Assembly (NCBI RefSeq): GCF_008369115.1
Contig: NZ_VOAZ01000001.1
Coordinates: forward strand, 372,001 to 436,000
Reading direction: 5' to 3'
DNA: 64,000 nucleotides
DNA from: Psychrobacter sp. ANT_WB68
GTDB taxonomy: Bacteria; Pseudomonadota; Gammaproteobacteria; Pseudomonadales; Moraxellaceae
Positions 54,143 to 63,576 of this stretch are shown in pieces. A model generated the notes under the pieces. That model was not told the DNA's origin, did not search any database, and was given only the letters and a program-made list of their open reading frames with translations. The position numbers and the translations under genes are program-made. The first letter of the stretch is position 1; the number at the start of each line of letters is the position of its first letter.

Positions 54143-55120
54143 ATGGGCTTATTAGTCGATGGTCAATGGCAAGACAAATGGTATGAAACAGAGGCAAACG
54201 GTGGACGTTTTATGCGAGAAGACGCCGGTTTTAGAAACTGGGTCACGGTCGATGGCAGCGCAGGTCCATCAGGTGTCGGCGGCTTTAAAGCCGAAGCCAA
54301 TCGTTACCATTTATATGTGTCGCTTGCGTGTCCTTGGGCGCATCGCACTACGATTTATCGTAAGCTAAAGGGTTTGGAGGACATGATTTCGCTGTCTGTA
54401 GTGCATCCATTTATGGGCGATAAAGGTTGGACGTTTGCAGAGGGCGCAGGCGTTATTGCTGATCCAATTGTCAATGCAGGCTACCTATACGAAGTTTATG
54501 TTGCGGCTAAGCCTGATTATACTGGACGCGTGACGGTGCCAATCTTATGGGATAAAAAAACCAATACTATCGTCAGTAATGAATCTTCTGAAATTATTCG
54601 TATGTTTAACTCAGCCTTTGATGAGATAGGGGCAACGGCATTTAACTTTTTACCAAAAGAGCTGCTAGCAGAAATCGATGCGGTTAATGAGTTTGTTTAT
54701 TCAGCGGTGAATAACGGGGTTTATAAAGCAGGGTTTGCCACGACCGAAGCTGCCTATAAAGAAGCAGTAGTAGTGCTATTTGATGCGCTCGACACGTTAG
54801 AAGCACGTTTGGCTGACCAACGTTACTTGCTCGGTGATACGATTACTGAGGCGGACTGGCGCTTATTTACCACGCTGGTGCGGTTTGATGCCGTATATGT
54901 TGGGCATTTTAAATGTAATATTCGCCGCATTGTTGATTATCCCAACCTTTGGGGTTATCTGTGTGATTTATATCAGGTGCCCGGTATCGCAGAGACGGTA
55001 AATATCGAGCATATTAAGGCGCATTATTATACTAGCCATGCCAATATCAATCCTACGCGTATCATTCCTGTAGGTCCGCTACTTGATTTTAATGCAGCGC
55101 ATGACCGTACGCATTTATAA
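54143..55120 (+). CDS. Glutathionyl-hydroquinone reductase (Xi-class glutathione S-transferase)
   Basis: The 325-residue enzyme reduces glutathionyl-hydroquinones to free hydroquinones using glutathione. The active-site Cys is in LACPWAHRT at about residues 58-66, the defining CPWA motif of Xi-class GSTs. The thioredoxin-fold part continues through VPILWDKKTNTIVSNESSEI, with its cis-Pro and Ser. The C-terminal helical domain contains YLLGDTITEADWRLFTTLVRFD and ends with the family's NPTRIIPVGP. GGAGA lies 6 nt before the ATG. It is monocistronic with a strong terminator and convergent with hemB. Confidence 0.94.
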   Translation: MGLLVDGQWQDKWYETEANGGRFMREDAGFRNWVTVDGSAGPSGVGGFKAEANRYHLYVSLACPWAHRTTIYRKLKGLEDMISLSVVHPFMGDKGWTFAEGAGVIADPIVNAGYLYEVYVAAKPDYTGRVTVPILWDKKTNTIVSNESSEIIRMFNSAFDEIGATAFNFLPKELLAEIDAVNEFVYSAVNNGVYKAGFATTEAAYKEAVVVLFDALDTLEARLADQRYLLGDTITEADWRLFTTLVRFDAVYVGHFKCNIRRIVDYPNLWGYLCDLYQVPGIAETVNIEHIKAHYYTSHANINPTRIIPVGPLLDFNAAHDRTHL

Positions 55121-55149
55121 GTTTTATTGAGCTTTTAAAATAAGGCCAA

Positions 55150-55196
55150 TAAAAAACCGCGTCAGCTGATTAATAATAGCTGGCGCGGTTTTTTTA
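55150..55196. terminator. Bidirectional terminator between the GST gene and hemB
   Basis: ACCGCGTCAGCT pairs with AGCTGGCGCGGT (one mismatch) around a 10-nt loop, with A and T runs on both sides. It lies between convergent genes. Confidence 0.85.
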
Positions 55197-55219
55197 TATA
55201 CAAAGCAATTTAATGCATA

Positions 55220-56236
<1,017 letters not shown>

Positions 56237-56350
56237 TTATTTGATGTTAATCATTGTTATTTATCAGCTTTATTAAATAAGCCGTTTTAAAGCATGTTTT
56301 TTATAAAAATGGCACAGTTAAGGTAATAAAAGGAGCGTTAATCTAATGTT

Positions 56351-56377
56351 CTACTATAACCAGCTCTACTATAACCA
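56351..56377. repeat. Short direct repeat upstream of hemB
   Basis: CTACTATAACCA occurs twice (56351-56362 and 56366-56377), 15 bp apart start to start, 125-150 bp upstream of the hemB start. It could be a pair of binding sites for one regulator, or chance. Confidence 0.4.
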
Positions 56378-56393
56378 ATACTCACTATCGAAA

Positions 56394-56426
56394 GCAAAAA
56401 GCCCTACCAAGTCGGTAGGGCTGATT
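56394..56426 (-). terminator. Terminator of the RND efflux operon
   Basis: AGCCCTACC pairs with GGTAGGGCT around a 5-nt loop. The T run follows on the minus strand, about 55 bp after the outer membrane factor stop codon. Confidence 0.8.
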
Positions 56427-56479
56427 GTACGTATCGACTGTCAATGTGAGAAAATTTGCCTCACAATATCTAGGACTGC

Positions 56480-58294
56480 TTAAGGCTCAACGATCTGCGT
56501 GACCGGCACTTGCTCAACGCTGGTCTCGTTAACACTCGTTTTTTCGGTGAGCACGCCTACCGCAGCGTCTGTTTTGCCATCATTATTGACATCAACGACC
56601 GCGGTTGGCTTGAAGGTTGTTTTTTCTGTTGGTTGCGCTTGCTTAATGGCTTGCGCTTCTTGTACAGAAGCTACCCGCGCTGAACTAGCCGCATCAATGG
56701 CATCAACCGCTTTTGCTTTATTACTATTGGCAGGTATATTTACCAATTGCACTAAGTTTTTATGCGGTACAGGAATAACCGTCGGTACATCAAGGTTAGC
56801 TCCGCCGCCTAAGACTTGATAAAGCTCGACTTGGCTGATGATTTTTTGTAGCTCTAAATCTAAGATACCTTGCTGCGTTGAGAACAACGAACGCTGCGCA
56901 TCAAGTACGTCTAGATAGTTTGCAATACCCGCTTTAAAGCGTGCATCTGCAATTTGATACGTTTGCTCAAAGTTATCTTGCAGACGGTATTGCGCAGCGA
57001 GCTGATCGCCCAATGTTGCGCGTGTAGCTAGTACATCTGATACTTCGCGGAACGCCGTTTGGATAGATTTCTCGTAACCTGCTAGTGTCTGCTCACGCTC
57101 AATTTTCGCCACATCGTAATTGGCATCCAAGCGCCCCGCATCAAAAATAGGCACGCTGATGCTTGGACCAAATGACCAACCGACCGAACCACTTTTGAAT
57201 AAGTCGTCTAAACTGCCGCTACTTAAACCCACACTACTGGCTAGGCTGATAGAAGGGAAGTAAGACGCACGCGCGACTTCGATATTGGCACCAGCGGCTT
57301 TCAGATTATACTCTGCTTGCAATACATCTGGGCGATAACGCAGCAATTCACTCGGTAAGCCGGCACTAAATATCTGCTGGCTAGTGATGTTGCTGACCGC
57401 AGGTGTTGGAATGAGATTGGCTGGAATCGGTCCACCCACCAAAAACTGCAGAGCATTACGTGCTTTTAAAATACTGCTTTGCGCCCGTAGGACGGCAAGT
57501 TTGGCATTTTCTAATGACGCACTGGCTTGCAAAGATGGCAATTTAGGGTCAATACCCGCTTCAAAGCGTTTATCGGCAATAAATAGTGACTTTTCACGAC
57601 TTTCGACCGTAGCTTCTGCCAATTTTAACTGCGCTAAGCTATAGCTTAAGTTGGCATAGCTTTGGGCGATATTACTAATTAGGCTGATTTGGGTCGAGTC
57701 TTTAGCCGCTGTGGTAGCTAAAAAATTTTGTAACGCTTGGTCTTTTAAGCTGGCGATTTTACCCCAAAAGTCTAACTCGTAGTTAGCAAGACCAAGATTG
57801 ACGTTATAAGAACTGTTAGGGTTCTTGTCACGACTGTTTTGTGCTTGGCGCGTGTAACCCCCACTACCATCAATTCTAGGTAGGTCGTTAATATCGGTAA
57901 TTTGATATTGGGCGCGTGCTTTCTCAATAGCCAAACGAGCGCTTTCAAAGTCTTTGTTGTTTTCAAGACCTAACGCAATCAGGCCCTTTAGGCGCTCGTC
58001 GCTATAGAAATTCTGCCAGCGTTGACCGGCAATACTTGGCTGGTCGGCATTGCTGACCGTTTCCTTATCGAACGCACCATAGGCTTGTTCGATAGGCACA
58101 TTAGGTTCAGCAAGGACAGGGCGCATATCCGCTTTTGGGATAGTGTTACAAGCAGCCATGCTTAACGCTAAGACGGTTAAGCCAATTAGACGACCGCTAT
58201 TTTTGCGCAGCACTACTGCTAGCGCTGGTTGCGCAGCAGTAGCAATATTTGCTACTGCTGCTGAACTTAAAGTAAAGGTTTTTTGAGCACTCAT
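56480..58294 (-). CDS. RND efflux outer membrane factor (OprM/NodT family lipoprotein) with C-terminal extension
   Basis: This outer membrane channel completes a tripartite efflux pump. The N-terminus has a hydrophobic segment ending in a lipobox (LALSMAACNT), preceded by an unusually long leader of about 30 residues. Two OEP repeats follow (about 95-290 and 305-490), with NLIPTPAVSNITSQQIF, GLPSELLRYRPDVLQAEYNL and RTALGDQLAAQYR-like segments typical of OprM. After about residue 498 comes a tail of some 105 residues absent from standard OprM. It is Ala/Thr/Glu-rich and contains VVDVNNDGKTDAAVG, a D-x-N-x-D-G-x-x-D calcium-loop-like pattern. The ATG overlaps the RND gene stop (ATGA), indicating coupling. 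Confidence 0.9.
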   Translation of the reverse strand: MSAQKTFTLSSAAVANIATAAQPALAVVLRKNSGRLIGLTVLALSMAACNTIPKADMRPVLAEPNVPIEQAYGAFDKETVSNADQPSIAGQRWQNFYSDERLKGLIALGLENNKDFESARLAIEKARAQYQITDINDLPRIDGSGGYTRQAQNSRDKNPNSSYNVNLGLANYELDFWGKIASLKDQALQNFLATTAAKDSTQISLISNIAQSYANLSYSLAQLKLAEATVESREKSLFIADKRFEAGIDPKLPSLQASASLENAKLAVLRAQSSILKARNALQFLVGGPIPANLIPTPAVSNITSQQIFSAGLPSELLRYRPDVLQAEYNLKAAGANIEVARASYFPSISLASSVGLSSGSLDDLFKSGSVGWSFGPSISVPIFDAGRLDANYDVAKIEREQTLAGYEKSIQTAFREVSDVLATRATLGDQLAAQYRLQDNFEQTYQIADARFKAGIANYLDVLDAQRSLFSTQQGILDLELQKIISQVELYQVLGGGANLDVPTVIPVPHKNLVQLVNIPANSNKAKAVDAIDAASSARVASVQEAQAIKQAQPTEKTTFKPTAVVDVNNDGKTDAAVGVLTEKTSVNETSVEQVPVTQIVEP

Positions 58295-61200
58295 TGTGTA
58301 TTGTCTCCAAGGCTTGCAGGCTGATAACTCTCAGAAGGCATTGGGTTTTGTGGGCTAGGTGTGCCGTCGTTGCCATCATCTCTATTGTTTGGTTTGTTGT
58401 TCTCATATTTGTGCGGGAACATACTACGTATCCAAATATAGAACATCGGAATAAAGAAGATACCTAAGAAAGTTGCGGTGACAACGCCACCAACCACACT
58501 GGTACCAATGGCGTTTTGACTACCAGAACCGGCACCTGTGGCGATGAATAATGGCACAACACCAAGACCAAAGGCAAGCGATGTCATGATAATAGGACGC
58601 AAACGCTGACGCGCGGCGGTCATGACGGCCTCTTTTAGAGTATAGCCTTCCTCTTGGTGGTCCCTTGCAAACTCGATAATCAAGATGGCGTTCTTGGCGG
58701 AGAGTCCAACCACCGTAAGTAGACCAACTTGCAAGTAAATATCATTGGATAAACCACGTAGCCAAGTAAATACCACCGCACCAAGTACTCCAAGTGGAAT
58801 CACTAACAGTACTGAGAATGGAATTGACCAACTCTCATACAAGGCAGCAAGACATAAGAATACCACTAAGATTGAGATAGCATATAGCATCGGCGCTTGA
58901 GAACCTGACTTTTGCTCCTCTAATGATAAACCTGTCCACTCATAACTGATGCCGTCTGGTAGCTCTGCAACCATTGCTTCCATGGCATCCATCGCTTCAC
59001 CAGTACTAAGACCAGGGGCGGCGCTACCTTGGATGTTCATTGACGCTAGACTGTTATAGCGTGTGAGACCCGGTGAACCGGTTTCCCATTTACTACTAGA
59101 GAAAGCATCAAACGGAATCATATCATTGTTATTATTACGGACATACCATTTACCGATATCTGACGGGTTGGTACGACTACTAGGCTCACCTTGTGCAAAC
59201 ACACGCTTAACACGACCGCGGTCAACGAAGTCATTGATATAACTTGAACCCCACGCCGTTGAGATCACGCTATTGATGTTTGCCATAGATAAGCCATAAG
59301 CAGCAGCTTGTTCTTGATTGATATCGACTTTAAGCTGCGGTGCATCTTCTTGTCCATTTGGACGCACACCGGCTACTTTATCATTTTGAGCGGCCATGCC
59401 TAGTAGCATATTGCGCGCCTCTAGCAGACCTTCGTGCCCTACGTTGCCAGAATCCTGTAGCATCAAGTCAAAGCCACTAGAGTTACCAAGCCCACTAATC
59501 GCTGGTGGGATGATATTAAAAACAGTCGCTTCATTAATTTGCGTAAAGAAGTAACCTTGCGCACGATCTGAGACGGCTCGCGCGGTATTTTCTTCACCCT
59601 TACGATCTGCCCAGTCGCTGAGTTTTACGAAAGCAATACCGACGTTTTGTCCTTGTCCAACAAAACTAAAACCGGCGATAGTAAAGGCTGAAGCCACATT
59701 ATCGGGCTCTTGACTACTATAATAATTGCTGACTTTATCTAGTACGGCTTGCGTCTCGTCTAATGTCGAACCAGCAGGCAGCTGTACAGCGGTGAACATA
59801 ATACCCTGATCTTCTTCTGGTAAGAAGGAGCCAGGAATACGTAAGAACACCACTGCCATAATGCCAATAATAGCTGCATAGACAATCAGATATACCCATT
59901 TAAGACGGAAACTTTTACCAACGAAATTTTCATAAGATTTACTGGTTTTGGTAAACGAGCGGTTAAACCAACCAAAAAAGCCTTTTTGATTTTCGCTATT
60001 GCCTTTCTCATGACTCTTACTACGTTTTAGTAAGGTCACACATAGGGCAGGGGTGAAGATAAGCGCGACCAGTGCTGATAACACCATACTGGTAATAAGT
60101 GTGATAGCAAACTGACGATAAATAACCCCAGTTGAGCCACCGAAGAACGCCATCGGGACGAATACCGCTGATAAGATAAGCGCGATACCTACGACGATTT
60201 TACTAATCTCGCCCATAGATTGAATGGTGGCGTCTTTGATAGAAATATCTTGATTTTCTTCTAAGAGCCGCTCGACGTTTTCTACCACGACAATGGCATC
60301 ATCGACCAGTAGACCAATGGAGAGCACCATCGCAAACATGGTCAATACGTTAATACTGAATCCTGCTGCGTAGAGCACGGCAAAGGTACCAAGTAGTACC
60401 ACAGGTACAGCCAGCGTTGGAATAATAGTTGCGCGCCAGTTCTGCAAAAAGACGAACATGACAATAAAGACCAATACAATTGCTTCAATGAGCGTCTTAA
60501 CTACTTGCTCAATAGAAAGTTTTACAAAGGGCGTAGTATCATAAGGAATGACGGTTTTTAAGCCAATCGGGAAGGTTGCTTCTAGCTCGGCAATTCGATC
60601 AGCGACCAATTCGCGCGTTTCAAGAGCATTGGCACCACTTGCTAGTGAGACCGCAAGACCGGCGGCTTCTTTACCGTTAAATAGTGAAATAGTACTATAG
60701 TTTTCACTACCGATTTCTACCTTTGCAACATCGCCTAAGCGTACTTGCGCACCTGATGTATCGGTTTTTAGTAGAATGTTTTTAAATTCGTCAGGTGTTT
60801 TTAGATAGCTTTGTACAGTGACAGTCGCATTAATAACTTGCTCACCAACATCAGCGGGCGCTTGACCTAATTGACCAGCTGATACTTGAGCATTTTGCTC
60901 TCGTACGGCGTTAACCACATCTGCTGGCACCAAGTTATAGCCACGTAAACGCTCAGGATCGAGCCAAATGCGCATGGCGTAAGCCGCACCAAAGGCTTGT
61001 ACTTGACCAACCCCTTCGACACGGCTGAGCTGATCGACAACATTAGAGTTGATATAGTCGCCGATATCAGCACGATCCATACTGCCATCTTCAGAGACAA
61101 AACCGATAACGACCAAAAAGCCTTCAGAGGCTTTATTGACGTTAACGCCTTGACGCTGCACTTGCTCGGGCAACGAGCTCATGGCGGCTTGTAATTTATT

Positions 61201-61524
61201 TTGTACCTGAACCTGTGCGGTATCAGAGTCGGTACCGTTCTCAAAGAAAAGCTGTACAGAGGCACTACCGTTTGAAGAACTCGACGACTTCATATACATC
61301 AAGCCATCAAGCCCTTTCATACGCTGCTCAATAATCTGTACCACTGAGTTTTCAACGGTTTCAGCGTTAGCACCAGGGTAGGTGGCACTGACTGTTACGG
61401 TTGGCGGCGCAATCGCCGGATACTGCTCAATCGGCAGGTTGATAACCGATATTATCCCGATGAGCATGACTAAAATAGCCATCACCCATGCAAAAATAGG
61501 GCGATCAATAAAAAAACGTGACAT
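58291..61524 (-). CDS. RND efflux transporter (HAE-1 family, AcrB/AdeJ/MexB type)
   Basis: The 1077-residue inner membrane pump extrudes hydrophobic and amphiphilic compounds using proton influx. The start MSRFFIDRPIFAWVMAI, the motif GLLVDDAIVVVENVER with the proton-relay Asp pair at about residues 407-408, and VGLSAKNAILIIEFA with the relay Lys near 944 are all intact. Two large periplasmic loops follow helices 1 and 7. The C-terminal cytoplasmic tail of about 40 residues is longer and polar (Asn, Pro, Asp-rich). It is the middle gene of MFP-RND-OMF: it starts 36 bp after the MFP stop and overlaps the OMF start by 4 nt. A MerR-type promoter lies upstream of the operon. Confidence 0.97.
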   Translation of the reverse strand: MSRFFIDRPIFAWVMAILVMLIGIISVINLPIEQYPAIAPPTVTVSATYPGANAETVENSVVQIIEQRMKGLDGLMYMKSSSSSNGSASVQLFFENGTDSDTAQVQVQNKLQAAMSSLPEQVQRQGVNVNKASEGFLVVIGFVSEDGSMDRADIGDYINSNVVDQLSRVEGVGQVQAFGAAYAMRIWLDPERLRGYNLVPADVVNAVREQNAQVSAGQLGQAPADVGEQVINATVTVQSYLKTPDEFKNILLKTDTSGAQVRLGDVAKVEIGSENYSTISLFNGKEAAGLAVSLASGANALETRELVADRIAELEATFPIGLKTVIPYDTTPFVKLSIEQVVKTLIEAIVLVFIVMFVFLQNWRATIIPTLAVPVVLLGTFAVLYAAGFSINVLTMFAMVLSIGLLVDDAIVVVENVERLLEENQDISIKDATIQSMGEISKIVVGIALILSAVFVPMAFFGGSTGVIYRQFAITLITSMVLSALVALIFTPALCVTLLKRSKSHEKGNSENQKGFFGWFNRSFTKTSKSYENFVGKSFRLKWVYLIVYAAIIGIMAVVFLRIPGSFLPEEDQGIMFTAVQLPAGSTLDETQAVLDKVSNYYSSQEPDNVASAFTIAGFSFVGQGQNVGIAFVKLSDWADRKGEENTARAVSDRAQGYFFTQINEATVFNIIPPAISGLGNSSGFDLMLQDSGNVGHEGLLEARNMLLGMAAQNDKVAGVRPNGQEDAPQLKVDINQEQAAAYGLSMANINSVISTAWGSSYINDFVDRGRVKRVFAQGEPSSRTNPSDIGKWYVRNNNNDMIPFDAFSSSKWETGSPGLTRYNSLASMNIQGSAAPGLSTGEAMDAMEAMVAELPDGISYEWTGLSLEEQKSGSQAPMLYAISILVVFLCLAALYESWSIPFSVLLVIPLGVLGAVVFTWLRGLSNDIYLQVGLLTVVGLSAKNAILIIEFARDHQEEGYTLKEAVMTAARQRLRPIIMTSLAFGLGVVPLFIATGAGSGSQNAIGTSVVGGVVTATFLGIFFIPMFYIWIRSMFPHKYENNKPNNRDDGNDGTPSPQNPMPSESYQPASLGDNTQ

Positions 61525-61559
61525 AGTAAATCCCTAAGTCTTCCTAGCTTTGAATGGAA

Positions 61560-62903
61560 TTATTTGGCGGCTGATTGTGCAGCTTGCTGCGGTTTTTTGG
61601 CAGCAGCCTCTTTTGCAGCAGGCGCAGGGTTTGGATTTTCTAGTGGCTTGGCAATCACCTCTTGTTCAGGTTTCACTTTTGCACCGCCGATAACCACTAC
61701 TTTATCCCCTGCTTTTAGACCGTCTGTAACCACCCATTGTCCTTTATAGGTACCATTAATAGTAACAGGACGAACTTGGATTTTATTGTTTTCATCAACG
61801 ATATAGACTTGCGTCTCACTCTTGGTTGAGCGCATGACTGCACTTTGTGGGACGAGTGCCGCATTGGTAATGACGCTTTGAGTTAAGCGTGCACTGACAT
61901 ACATACCAGGTAATAAGATGTTGCTTTTATTTGGGAAGACCGCACGTAAGGTCACCGCACCTGTTGACTCATCAACTTTTGCCTCTGATAGAGCAAGCTC
62001 ACCACGTACGGGATAAGTTGAACCATCCTCTAACACCAATTCAACCGAATTCATGCCTGCCTGAGCCTTGCCAGCAGAGATTTGCTGGCGTAATTTAAGC
62101 AGCTCAGACGAAGACTGGCTGATATCGACATAGATAGGGTCTAAGCGTGAGATAGTCACTAAAGGAGTGGGTTGACCGGCGCTAACCAAAGTACCAGCCG
62201 TTGCGCTAGAACGGTCAGTGCGACCTGAGAGCGGCGCACGTACGATAGTACGGTTTAGATCCAACGTGCTTGCTTGTAAACCTGCCTTGGCGGTTTGGAT
62301 ACCAGCTTTCGCACTCTCAATACCTGCTTCTGTTTGTCCGATAGCGGCATTGGCGCTTTGCACGGCGGCCTGAGCAGTACGCACAGCGGTTTGTGCTTGG
62401 TCATACTGCTGCTTTGAGATAGCATCAATAGCAACCAAACCTTGCAAACGTTGTAAGTCGTTCTGCGCTTGTGATAATGATGCTTGGCGACTGACCAGCT
62501 CAGCTTTGGCATTGGCATTATTCGCCAGAGCTGTCTGATAGTTGGCTTCTGCTTGTGCTATCGCCGCCTGGCCACTGGTGATAGACGTCGCGTAGTTATC
62601 AGTATTGATACGATATAAAGGTTGGTCTTTTTTGACGTTGCTGCCCTCACGGAACAATACCTCGTCAATAATGCCATTAACCTGTGGGCGGACGTCTGCG
62701 GTTTGATAAGCCGCGGTACGTCCAGCAAAGGTCTGTACTTGAGGTACGGTGTCTAGAGTGACAGTCTGAACGTTGACGACAGCAGGTGGCATTTGCTGCT
62801 GTGCGGCTGCTTCACCAGCGGCGTCCTCGTTTTTGTCACAGCCAACCAGTACAGCTCCAGATAGTACAGATGCTATTACAAGCGCAAGAGTAGAGTGCTT
62901 CAT
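61560..62903 (-). CDS. RND efflux periplasmic adaptor (membrane fusion protein, AcrA/AdeI type)
   Basis: The adaptor bridges pump and outer membrane channel. A lipobox (SGAVLVGC) at about residues 15-22 indicates a lipoprotein anchored to the inner membrane. Next come the lipoyl half-motif (QVNGIIDEVLFREGSNVKKDQPL), a long alpha-hairpin (about 95-205, Gln/Ala-rich with heptads), the second lipoyl half (LNRTIVRAPLSGRTDRSSATAGTLV) and the beta-barrel and membrane-proximal domains. The C-terminal tail is Ala/Lys-rich. The start at 62903 was chosen because GAGGA lies 5 nt upstream; the in-frame ATG at 62930 has no such site. It is the first gene of the efflux operon. Confidence 0.95.
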   Translation of the reverse strand: MKHSTLALVIASVLSGAVLVGCDKNEDAAGEAAAQQQMPPAVVNVQTVTLDTVPQVQTFAGRTAAYQTADVRPQVNGIIDEVLFREGSNVKKDQPLYRINTDNYATSITSGQAAIAQAEANYQTALANNANAKAELVSRQASLSQAQNDLQRLQGLVAIDAISKQQYDQAQTAVRTAQAAVQSANAAIGQTEAGIESAKAGIQTAKAGLQASTLDLNRTIVRAPLSGRTDRSSATAGTLVSAGQPTPLVTISRLDPIYVDISQSSSELLKLRQQISAGKAQAGMNSVELVLEDGSTYPVRGELALSEAKVDESTGAVTLRAVFPNKSNILLPGMYVSARLTQSVITNAALVPQSAVMRSTKSETQVYIVDENNKIQVRPVTINGTYKGQWVVTDGLKAGDKVVVIGGAKVKPEQEVIAKPLENPNPAPAAKEAAAKKPQQAAQSAAK

Positions 62904-63070
62904 CAATGTCCTCGGCAATATAAATATCATATAATAAATAATTACAGTATTAAAAGTTTAGGGGTAAATCTTAACGTGGTAGATATGAAAAGTAATATGC
63001 ATTTACCGTTGCCAATATATCAAACGCTAAGTGCGTAACAATCGGATAAGCAGATTTAAAGTAATGAATG

Positions 63071-63102
63071 ATTATAAACTATAGGGTATACCCTACAGTC
63101 AA
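63071..63102 (-). promoter_or_regulatory. MerR-type promoter of the RND efflux operon
   Basis: On the minus strand TTGACT (63102-63097) is the -35 box and TATAAT (63076-63071) the -10 box, with a 19-20 bp spacer. The spacer is filled by a 22-bp dyad (63078-63099), ACTATAGGGTA-TACCCTACAGT, with one mismatch; its central TAGGGTATACCCTA is perfect. An over-long spacer with a central dyad is the hallmark of promoters activated by MerR-family regulators. Transcription would start about 160 nt before the adaptor start. No merR gene is in the window. Confidence 0.7.
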
Positions 63103-63126
63103 GGTGCAAAAAACCATTTTTGCACC
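63103..63126. promoter_or_regulatory. Perfect inverted repeat abutting the efflux promoter
   Basis: GGTGCAAAAA (63103-63112) and TTTTTGCACC (63117-63126) are perfect complements around a 4-nt centre, directly next to the -35 box on its upstream side. It may be a second operator (activator-type position) or a short hairpin. The rest of the gap to 63576 is AT-rich and holds no recognisable gene. Confidence 0.5.
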
Positions 63127-63576
63127 CTGTCAATGTGTTTTAGCTCAGTGAATACCTAACAACCATTGATAATACAAGCGTGTCGTCAAAAACACCTTGT
63201 AAAATTCGTAATGAATGTTTAGATATAATATTGTTAATTTTTGTCTTTTTAAATGGTGTTAGGGGATATTAGCAAGAAATCTGTATAAAAATACAGTAAA
63301 AAACAGAATGTACAGAAAAATAGTGTATTAGCAATATTTAAGTATGAACGCTAAAATATGGAGGCAAAACGAATGAGGTTAAACAAGTTATTGGCATGCA
63401 CAATGAGAAGGCTGCTGATATCACAGCCAGGCTCTCCTCATTGTCTATCTCTTGTCATTATAAACTTGAGCTTAACTTAGTCTTTAATAAGCTAATAGGT
63501 TTAGACCCGAAACATTTAAGACTTGCTATATAAAGAATATATAAAAAGCTCGATATATAAGATAAGTAAATCGTAT

